Source of the DNA: Porphyra umbilicalis
Lineage: Eukaryota > Rhodophyta > Bangiophyceae > Bangiales > Bangiaceae
Direction: 5' to 3'
DNA length: 64,000 nucleotides
Assembly: GCA_002049455.2 (NCBI GenBank)
Contig: KV918770.1
Span: forward strand, 462,497-526,496
Shown here piece by piece: positions 56,168 through 64,000 of the stretch. Every line of letters begins with the position of its first letter. Position 1 is the stretch's first letter. Below the pieces are notes generated by a model. It made no database searches. It was not told where the DNA came from and was given only the letters and a program-made list of their open reading frames with translations. The position numbers and the translations under genes were made by a program.

Positions 56168-56340
56168 TATGAGATGGGGCCGACGTTGCTGGGATTGCCC
56201 TGTGGACGTGGTTGTTGCCCGGCCGTCGCCTGTCATGGTTCTGCTGCTGCTTCGGGGCGCTGCGTGTGGGAGGGGTGTCAGGGGTGCCGCTGCCGTCGGC
56301 GGGCGTGGCGCAATGGTGGCAGGCGCTGCGGCGGCTTGAA
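56168..56340 (-). pseudogene. Family K, copy 2 fragment with T1 block
   Basis: The minus strand encodes PPTRSAPKQQQNHDRRRPGNN, aligning with PPTCSAAEKQQQNGKGRPRN of the 45.2-46.2 kb pseudogene. Nucleotide identity is clear over CAGCGCC...AAGCA-CAGCA and GGCGACGGCCG. The T1 block (GATGGGGCCGACG then TGCTGGG on plus) lies at the downstream end at 56168-56203. Confidence 0.45.
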
Positions 56341-56903
56341 TACCAGACCGCCACCAATTCTGAGGCGACCGGTCAATTCCCCGTTTGCTGCAGTGTTGGA
56401 AAACGCGAAGCGTGTGCGCGATGCGTCTGTGGGTCGTCCACTGCGGTCGACCTTTGGGCGCGTCGTTCTGGTCAAGCGTGCTATCTCACATGGCGGTCAG
56501 GTCGCACGAAGATGGTGCGAAGACCTTGGGGGGAGCTGCGGCGACATGAGCCAGCCCCCCTTCTCTTGCCGCTTCATTGGACGTCGAGGTGGCGGCACGT
56601 GGTCGTACCGCGGAGAGCTGCGGTGGGGGCCTCTCTCTCCACTGACTTGCTCGCGCTTGGTGATGAAAGGGATCAAGGTGACCAAAAAAGCCCGCGGGGT
56701 CCACCTTCCGAAGACCTGCCTGCTCATCAGCGAATGCGGTCAGTGGGCCCGAAGCTGCTCGTGGAGCACAACGTCGTCGACACCTTGGCCGCCTGCATCC
56801 GTCGCACCGGTGGGCTGCCATCGCGCCGGCAGCTGGGGAAGTACCCTTCCCTCGTCGCGGCCCGTGTGGTCGGGATCTCGTCGTCGCAGTCGCGGGCAAT
56901 TGT

Positions 56904-56963
56904 GTAGTGCGCCGTCGCTGGAATAGCTTATATTTCTATTATGTGGGTGTCTCGCCGATACAG
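56904..56963 (+). other. Candidate 60-bp intron
   Basis: GTAGTG donor and GATACAG acceptor. Its removal joins two coding-like segments in phase and skips a TAG at 56905-56907. Confidence 0.5.
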
Positions 56964-57441
56964 GATTTTGTGCTTGTGCTTTGGCGGCACGCAGAACGCC
57001 CTCTTCTTATCGGTGTCGTCAAACAGCGCGATATGCAAGCTTCAGGAGGCAGTTGTAAAGGCGCTGCTCTCGGCGAACGTCTCCCTGTGAACCTCTCGTG
57101 CCCGCAAGCGTCTCCGCGCCGACTCGGCCGAATTCGCAGTGCTTGAGGACTACGGGTCGTCGGTAGCATGGGCTGTACTCTACCTCGCCGCGTACTTGGT
57201 CATGACGTTCCCCATCGTCAACAGCGCGACGTGCATTGCGCCCGATCTTCCACGCTTCCGACGCCGTTGCGGCCACGTTTGTGTTGCCCGCGACGCTCTA
57301 CGGCGAGGATGCTTCGGCCATGTTGACTTTGGCTATGCTTCTGTCGCCGCCAAGGCGCACAAGGAGGCCCGCCAGATCCCAGCGGCTGCCCTTGCCAAGA
57401 TGATTGATAACAGAGAGGTAGACGAGGGCCTTGAAGGCCTA

Positions 57442-59616
57442 CAGGCGTTCCACAAAAAAGCTAGCACTCCGGCGGGATCAATAGTGCCCTCGACATCTCA
57501 CATGTGCGTCTTTTGCGATGCAACGCTCTCGATTTCGGACAGGCGCTCTCGAAAATCTGTTAAACGTGACCAATCCAGGATTCCAGGAGACGCCCAGCGG
57601 TCCCGGGGGACCCTCTCGTGAGGGACTTGAGATTTCTGAAACAAACTTCCTGGGACAGCCGAAGCCGCGCCCGACTTCGGCGTTCGTTGCAGGTCCATTG
57701 CAAACATGGCTCCAGAATGTCGCCCGAGTTCCCACGTGGTGGGCTCTATCGCGCAGGAAGGCAAACTGTTGCGTCAAAAGTTCCCACGGCTCTGCGCCCT
57801 AATTGGCCCTAGGGTCTAGGAGGCACTGCCCACTTGTCAGTAATCTGGTGGACCAATGTAAAAGCGCCAGAGCGTCTCTATTGAGAAAGGGCCCTTCAAT
57901 ATATACCCCACTTGCCACCGGCTCTCGGACTGCTTCGAGGCAGGTCACGACTGAGCGGGTTAATGCCATCGGAATCCTTCACCTTTTTCGGGAATGGCCT
58001 CATCAGACGCAGGCTGATGTGACACACGCGGCAGCGCATGACAGCAATGAGCCCTCCATCGCCCTTTCTGGCCCTCCACATCGTGGAGCCGGGCCCCTCC
58101 GCCAACCTGGCTAGTCGCCCATTGGGGGGCGTGCCAGGGGTCACACGTCCCGTTTGAGCGTTCAGAGCGCGGAGGCCGGCCCGTCAGCCAATTTCGCTGA
58201 CGGCCCAGTGCGAGGGGGACAGAGACCAGAAGATCTCCTATTGCTAGCTATTTTGGGACGATGACAAGTCCATTGCGAAATCATCGGGAATCGCAGCATA
58301 TCTTGATCCTGGTCTGATCCCTGAACAATGGCCCGACGGTCGAGATCATGGGCCCGTTCTCGGTCGCTCGAAACTGCATTCTGAAGCTTGTGACGAGCCT
58401 GGCGCATATGTCGACCGGACGACGGCGTCACCGATCCGGTCGACGTCGCCACCGCGATCCGTTACGCCCCCCCCCCCCCCCGCTCCCCCTTCCCCCCCCG
58501 CACCGCCGCCACCGCGATCCGCGCCCCCCCCCCCCCCCCTCCTGCCCCCCCCCCCCCCCCACCGCCGCCATCGCGATGCGCGCCTCCCCCTACCGCCTCC
58601 GTCGAGGCCGGAGCCGGCGCCGCGGCCCCCCCATTCTAAATGCGCTTGTCACCGCTGCTGCTGCTCTCGTCTCGCGTCCTCGCTCTTTTGCGTGTTTTTT
58701 TCCTGTCCTCTGGCTCGTTCACGTGGCTGTGCCTATATCGCCTGAAGACGTAAATTACTTTCGCCGTTGTTTCTTTCTTTGCCACCTCGTCTTGGAGCTT
58801 TTGCTATGGCACTCAAGGCGGAGTCCTCGCAACTGAGTGCATCGCATCTTTGTCGAAAACGTTCCTCATGGCCGTTCCAAAATGCACATGACATACCCGT
58901 TGAGAGCGAGAGGGGGATGCGCCCTCGGACCATAAGAGAGAGGCCACAAACAAAAGCGCGAGCCCATTTAATCCTCAGAAAACAACACAGCAGAAGAAAG
59001 ACAAAAGAGAACACCGACAAGGCAGCCACAGCGGTGAACGGCACCAGCGGGCAAGGGCGGGGAAGCGACGCGGGCGACATATGCGCCCGGCTCGTCACAA
59101 GTTTTCGAATGCAATTTTGAGCGACCGAGAACGGGCCCATGATCTCGACCGTCGGGCCATTGTTCAGGGATCAGACCAGGATCAAGATATGCTGCGATTC
59201 CCGATGATTTCGCAATGGACTTGTCATCGTCCCAAAATAGCTAGCAATAGGAGATCTTCTGGTCTCTGTTCCCCTCGCACTGGGCCGTCAGCGAAATTGG
59301 CTGACGGGCCGGCCTCCACGCTCTGAACGCTCAAACGGGACGTGTGACCACTGGCACGCCCCCCAATGGGCGACCAGCCAGAATGGCCGAAGGGCGCGGC
59401 TTCACGATGTGGGGAGCCAGAAAGAGCGATGGAGAGCTCATTGCTGTCATGTGCTGCCTCGTGTGTCTGAGCACCCGAAGTCTTTGAGCAGAAAGGCGCC
59501 TTTGAGAATAGGTCGTTGACACGTCACTGGTTCTCCGCCACTTCTACGCGAAACAAGGAACATATGGGTGGTACTGTTGATCTCGGCTGAGTGCTAGGTT
59601 TTCTGTGGAACGACTG
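57442..59616. mobile_element. Foldback TA-element, copy B (2175 bp)
   Basis: Flanked by TA at 57440-57441 and 59617-59618, with ends CAG-CGTTCCACA matching copy A. Outer segments are closely related to copy A (for example 57475-57640 versus 37720-37890). The inverted arms are about 58010-58450 and 59075-59490, enclosing a C-rich and coding-free loop. No transposase. It interrupts the gene at 56.7-59.8 kb. Confidence 0.9.
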
Positions 59617-59767
59617 TAGGTAACGACACGATTCGCCGCCAAAGAGAGAGAAGAGCAGATCCAGGTGGCTGAAAGAACGCCTCGCAACAAGATGCCGTAC
59701 AGTACCGCGCTCGCGCATAGTGCGGTGTGGGCGAGGACTGCGGATTGGCGTGAGCTCACTGCATAAC

Positions 59768-60071
59768 GTGCCGCCGGCCAGCCGGAGAACAAGGCGGATG
59801 ACATGCAACAGCTGCATGACCTGTTGGGATGCTCTTTTCGCCAGGCGCCGAGCGCCACCTGATGCTCCCCCTGGTCAAGGTCTTTCAAGAAGGCTGCAGC
59901 CGGTAACAAGCAGATCGGCATAATATCACCAAAGAGCCGGGCGTAATCGTCACACAGCACTCCATTGCTCCACGTCTACAGGTCCGCTGCTCCTATCTTC
60001 TGTGTCTACAGTCTTTTTGCCGTCCACCTGAATTTCCTTCTTTTCTGGGAGGCTGCATTTAGCGCTTCATC
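59768..60071. other. No gene recognised
   Basis: Spacer after the split gene. Nothing identified. Confidence 0.35.
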
Positions 60072-60548
60072 TTGTACTTCCAGCGTGTGCGTTTTTCTAG
60101 TGTTCTGAGGAATGACGCGTGCGTCTGTAAGCTACTGCTCCTGACGCCACTTCTTTGCCTTCTTTGGGTATGCGATTTCCATGTCAATCAGGTGTGGGTT
60201 GGCAGCAGTTGGGTATGCAATGCGCCGGCGTGTGAGCCCAAGGTGGAGTACGACGGCAACGCCGATTCGTTTATATCTATGCGTCCCCGTGACAGGAACC
60301 GGGAATGGCTGCTCTTCTGACGCAGTGTGGTGGACAAGATCATTGACTTAATCCGTGTCGGCCGCATGACCGTTGGCGGTCGCGACCAAGGTGACTTTTT
60401 GATTCATGATGGGCGGCACATTGACGACACATTACGACAAAGTATCGCCAGAGAGTCGTGCAGGGAGGCGAAATGTGTCGCAGACGGTAGCACCACGGGA
60501 GGACCTGAGAGTCGGATAAGCATCCGGCCGGGCCGGTTTTTGGCGTAA
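60072..60548 (+). CDS. Possible exons, unrecognised
   Basis: A coding-like frame VCDFHVNQVWVGSSWVCNAP then CEPKVEYDGNADSF ends in a TGA at 60318-60320. A second, VDKIIDLIRVGRMTVGGRDQ then GDFLIHDGRHIDDTLRQ, follows at about 60330-60548. An acceptor-like TGTCAATCAG lies at 60192. They may be exons of one gene. The second overlaps repeat R3. No domain recognised. Confidence 0.25.
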
Positions 60549-60965
60549 TCTGCGCGCATTATTCACCACTGACCTTGGTCATATGATTCAGTACTATTTG
60601 GCGGATGCAGATTTGCTGATCTAATTTTGTGCCAATCACGGACTCATACGCGACAAAAAATATCAAGTGGACGTGATGGGGCGGCGCTCGCCGCTGCCGC
60701 CCCACCGCAGGTGCGGCCCATCACCTGGCGGCCGGCCACCGCGCCGTCGCCCCGCCGTTGCCGCGGCGCCTTCCCGCGCGGGGTGCTCTTCGTCTGCGGG
60801 CGCAGAATCCGCGGCAGCCGCCTCGGCGCCGCCCCTTGCCGCGGCTGGCGCCCGCCCTTCACCCGGAGTCGACGCGGCGCCAGCGACTTTGCCCCATCCC
60901 TCAGCGGCGGGCACCTCCTGGGCCACCAAGACCACCGCCGCTGCCGCGTCGCTGTTGCCGTCCGC
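60420..60965 (+). repeat. Dispersed repeat R3, copy 1
   Basis: It matches 62040-62620 in the same orientation. Shared words include ATGTGTCGCAGACGGTAGCA, TGGCGTAATCTGC/TGGTGTAATCTGC, CAGTACTATTT and GCGGATGCAG. Both then enter an Ala/Pro-rich GC-rich stretch in which the same frame is conserved (AAAGARPSPGVDAAPAT here). Confidence 0.7.
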
Positions 60966-62039
60966 CGCCGCGGCTTGCCGCGATCATATCCAATGAATAT
61001 CGTCTCAACACATCTCGCCGCTTGACAAAAAACACGGTCAGTGCCAGAGTCCCTCTGATACTGTCACCGCAGTGCGGCACCAGCCAATCAGAGGCCGAAC
61101 TCACCGGCACGAGTTCTATTACAGACGGCGGGGGCCGGTCTGCTGCTGTCCTCACCTTTTCGTGCTGACAGCAATCTCACCTGAGTGCACCAGGGGCGAG
61201 GCCCGTCCTGATTTCGTGAAATTGCCTCATAATAGTGATACACAAGCCTGGGACTGTGCCGTGTCAGCTTGATTCTCGTTGTCTTAGCCGTTGGACATGT
61301 CATTCGACCCGAATAATTGTGTGGCCAGATCCCCGACCGGCTATTCCGAGTCATAGGCTGCGGTTTCCATGCCGCACCACACTGTGTCGCCCCCAAATCG
61401 CTAGAAAGTACCCGAAGAAGCGCGAAGACAGAACCGCCGACGACCTACACGGCGGCAACGCGACATGTGTCATCGGACTTTCTGACTTTTTTTTATGCGC
61501 CGGCAGGACGTGGCGAAGCTCGGAACGATGGCCACTTCCACAATTCGTGTCCCGTTCGGGACGGGGCGTTGTCCACGGTGCTGGCCGAACCCAGCGTTTG
61601 TCTTCAAAAACGCGCAAGCCTTGGGCTGCTCGAACGCGGACAGTGCCCAGCCGTTCCTTCCCGCCGTCAATTTTCTGTACTAGATATCCCGGTCACCTCC
61701 CTGTGCAACATCAAGTAGACGGGCTTCCGAGTCGCCATCCTAAAGGTGCTTCGATCTTTCACGCCATGGACACCGACCAAAGTTGAGATGCTGCAGTAGT
61801 GGCACCAAATGATATCGACGATTGCTCGCCCTACACCCGAGGCTGTAGCCGCCATCGTCTGTTTCCTATTCTTTCCCCTCGGTATGGAGACGTCTGTGGG
61901 TCTCGCGGCGCCCCCTGCCGCTGCTGCTGCTGCGCCGCCCGCCTAGCCGGCAGCCGAAGATTTGGGGCCGAGGCGCAAGCGCGCACCGTCGTCGGCCGTT
62001 GTGCTAAGGTGACTCTTTGGATTCTCTTGAACGACACAA
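60966..62039. other. No clear gene
   Basis: Short ORFs. A coding-like Ala/Pro segment ending PRRKRAPSSAVVLR (about 61890-62011, with one TAG) may be the end of a relic gene. Confidence 0.35.
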
Positions 62040-62620
62040 TGGCGACACAATACGACAAATTGTCGCCTGAGTGTCGCGCAAGAAGGCTGAATGTGTCGCA
62101 GACGGTAGCACAACAGGAGCACTTCAGAGGTGGATAAGCATCTGGCCGTGCTGGCTTCTGGTGTAATCTGCACAACTTTTTTGCCACTGATTGGGGGCAC
62201 ATGTCTCAGTACTATTTTGCGGATGCAGGGTTGCTGACCCAATTAAGTGCCAAGCAATGACTGTTACGCGAACGACCATATCAGGGGGACGTGTTCCGGC
62301 GGCGCCCCCCGCCACCGCCATGTCGCCGGTGCAGCCCGCCACCTTGCCGCTGGCCATCGCCGCCATAGCCCCGCTGTTGCTCAACGGCGGCCGGCCGCGC
62401 ATAGGCACGGTCACCGGGTCGCCGCCGCGGAGTCTTCATCCCCGTCGGCTGCCGCTGGTCCCCCCCGAACGTGGCGCCTGTCGCCTGCGGGCGCGCAAAG
62501 CGCGGTAGCCGCCGCGGCACCGGCCTTCGCAGCAGCTGGCGCCCGCCAATCACTAGAAATCGACGCGGCGCCGGCGACGCCGCCCCCCCGCCCTGCCGCG
62601 CGCACGTTCATGGACGTACT
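62040..62620 (+). repeat. Dispersed repeat R3, copy 2
   Basis: See copy 1. Here the conserved frame reads AAAGARQSLEIDAAPATPPP. The copies lie about 1.6 kb apart in direct orientation. Confidence 0.7.
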
Positions 62621-63353
62621 GGGACAGGGATGTGGGCGGGGCGTGTCGCTCGCCCTTGCTGCCGCCGCAACCGTTCCGCCGTGGCGCCGCCTGCCCAGCC
62701 TGCCGGCCGAGGCGCCGCAACCCTGTTCGGCGGCGGTGTGCTTCGCCACCGCCACGCGGGGACGGCGACGCCACCTCCCCCCCCCGCCGCTTGCGTCTTC
62801 TGCGCAGGCCCGTGCAGGGTGTGGGTGGTTGCCCTTCCGCTTCACACTTTCGCCGCCAGGCCCGTCGTCGCTGCGTCGCCGCTTGCTCCGCCCACAAGCG
62901 GCCATGCTGCGATTATCCAGTCAAATGTCAGCCGTGCCGGCGCCCTGCCGCGGCCTCACTGGCGCCGTTGGCCTCAGCCGCGAAGCCGCGCCCGCCCAAA
63001 TTGGCACTACACTTGTCGCACGCCGCTGTTGGCGCCACGATGCCGCCCCATGGCGCCGCCGCCGATCGAGCCACGCCTTCACGCTCCGCGACACTGGCGG
63101 CGCCCCCCCCCTTTCCGCCCACGCTCGCGGCTCGTCGGCCGTTGCGGGCCCATGCGGAGGGAGGGTTAACGGGCTGCACGCCCGTGCTTTCAAGCCCGCT
63201 GCCGCCTCTGCGTCGCTGTCGCCCGCCGCCGCTATGCCGGGGCGCGCGCGCGGCAGCGGGAGTGGGCCGCGAACCCGATCCCCCTCTTCGCCACCACCGC
63301 CGATTGACGCCGTACTGCAAGTGGACGTGGACCGGGCCAGCTCTCCGCTGTGA
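62247..63353 (+). CDS. Ala/Pro/Arg-rich ORF, doubtful
   Basis: A 368-codon frame runs through R3 copy 2 into very GC-rich sequence and ends at a TGA at 63351-63353 (DRASSPL end). Conservation of its first third in R3 copy 1 favours past coding. The rest is low complexity, and other frames are open as well, including a longer one at 62632-63795. No domain recognised. Confidence 0.25.
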   Translation: MPSNDCYANDHIRGTCSGGAPRHRHVAGAARHLAAGHRRHSPAVAQRRPAAHRHGHRVAAAESSSPSAAAGPPRTWRLSPAGAQSAVAAAAPAFAAAGARQSLEIDAAPATPPPRPAARTFMDVLGQGCGRGVSLALAAAATVPPWRRLPSLPAEAPQPCSAAVCFATATRGRRRHLPPPPLASSAQARAGCGWLPFRFTLSPPGPSSLRRRLLRPQAAMLRLSSQMSAVPAPCRGLTGAVGLSREAAPAQIGTTLVARRCWRHDAAPWRRRRSSHAFTLRDTGGAPPLSAHARGSSAVAGPCGGRVNGLHARAFKPAAASASLSPAAAMPGRARGSGSGPRTRSPSSPPPPIDAVLQVDVDRASSPL

Positions 63354-64000
63354 AAGAGCGCTTCGGAACCCCCACTGGCCGCCGCCGCCAACCGCCGCCA
63401 TCCTGCCGCCAGGCGCCGGCGCCCCGGGCCGACCGGGACCCGCCCGCTCTCTTTGTGGCCGCGGTGGCACACGCGCAGGCCCTGCCGGCGACGCCGGGCA
63501 TGCCGCGGCCGACCGCGCGGGCGGGCCGGCCTCATCGCAGCCGCTACCGGTTCATCCTGCTGCCGACACCTTTGTCAACCCAACGCCGCCGGTCCGCCAA
63601 GGCTACCGTCTCCGCGGCGGCCACCAACACCGGCGCCCTCCTCGGCGGCACAAGCGGACGCCACCGTGTCCCCCGTCTCGGCCGCGACTCACAGCGGCCG
63701 CCCGCAACGCCGCCTCGCCTGCCCCCCCCCGCCCCCTCCCCCAGCCGCCGAAATCTCGTCCGAAGCCAAGCCACCGCCAGCACCACCACAATTGAAAAGC
63801 GGCGACCAGAGTTGGGTCCAAGACGCGGACGGCGGGGGCGGGCGATGGCCGCCAGCCGCAAGGGGTGCCCTTCCCGGCTGCCGGTTGTGGCGGTTGCAGC
63901 CTCTACCGCCCCCCTGTAGTACCACAATCTAGGGGGTTACCTCAGAAGGAGGGAAGTAACGGCCGTCTCAGCCGCTCGCGCGACACCCGCTATGGGACTC
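63354..64000. other. GC-rich window end, no clear gene
   Basis: All frames are open for long stretches from composition. The region is cut by the window end. Confidence 0.35.

Larger units (their letters stand above)
56734..59767 (+). pseudogene. Unrecognised gene split by foldback element B
   Basis: An ATG at 56734 opens KLLVEHNVVDTLAACIRRTG, GLPSRRQLGKYPSLVAARVV and SSSQSRAIV. A 60-bp intron (56904-56963, GTAGTG...TACAG) restores phase and removes a TAG. Exon 2 reads CFGGTQNALFLSVSSNS, AVVKALLSANVSL, a TGA (57088-57090), RKRLRADSAEFAVLEDYGS and AYLVMTFPIVNSATC, to KMIDNREVDEGLEGL at the insertion. Past the element, FAAKEREEQIQVAERTPRNK and ALAHSAVWARTADWREL run to a TAA at 59767, shifted one frame from a simple join. 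The first part hints at a helix-turn-helix. Family unknown. Confidence 0.45.

Noticed and set aside
62632..63795. 387-codon Pro/Arg-rich ORF
   Set aside because: Overlaps another long frame in very GC-rich DNA; only the other frame is supported by the R3 duplication.

Overview
The window looks like repeat-dense, GC-rich nuclear DNA from a eukaryote. Nothing resembles an operon, a Shine-Dalgarno-led gene series, an rRNA, a tRNA or a CRISPR array. Every protein I recognise is transposon-encoded and of eukaryotic type: a CACTA (Tnp2) transposase, two PIF/Harbinger transposases (one with its Myb/NAM-like partner), a Tc1/IS630-type DDE transposase, and a Ulp1 (C48) peptidase of the sort carried by large DNA transposons. 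Candidate spliceosomal introns with GT...AG borders and matching phase occur at 6702-6802, 9144-9308, 37088-37225 and 56904-56963. The GC-rich, transposon-laden style would suit an alga such as a bangiophycean red alga, but this is an inference I cannot prove from sequence alone.

Layout. 0-4 kb is mostly minisatellite and dispersed repeat. 6.3-7.4, 17.7-19.0 and 19.1-20.6 kb hold three minus-strand members of an unrecognised, probably membrane-associated gene family. 8.0-9.7 kb holds an unrecognised three-exon gene. 11.1-12.3 kb is a frameshifted Tc1/IS630 transposase, followed by an array of ~168-bp satellite units (12.6-13.5). 14.6-17.2 kb is a decayed CACTA transposase and 21.0-25.2 kb a decayed large protein ending in a Ulp1 domain. 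26.5-36.8 kb has small unrecognised ORFs, a second copy of the 5' repeat (30.7-31.3) and a 132-bp hairpin MITE. 36.8-40.3 kb is a Harbinger transposase split by a 2.3-kb TA-flanked foldback element; a second copy of that element at 57.4-59.6 splits another gene. 41.5-46.2 kb holds two decayed unrecognised genes. 47.9-54.8 kb is a Harbinger unit with a Myb/NAM-like gene (+) and a transposase with an intact DDE triad (-) facing each other, with another TIR element nested between them. 60-64 kb is a duplicated, alanine/proline-rich GC-rich region.

How the parts work together. This is a nest of cut-and-paste transposons at different stages of decay. Only the 52.6-54.8 transposase looks intact over its catalytic core, although its partner gene has in-frame stops. 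The most interesting points are: two foldback elements whose inverted arms match each other within an element better than between elements; a 132-bp hairpin family with the same terminal motif; a shared 3' motif in the two convergent Harbinger genes; and a small tandem gene family with no recognised relative.
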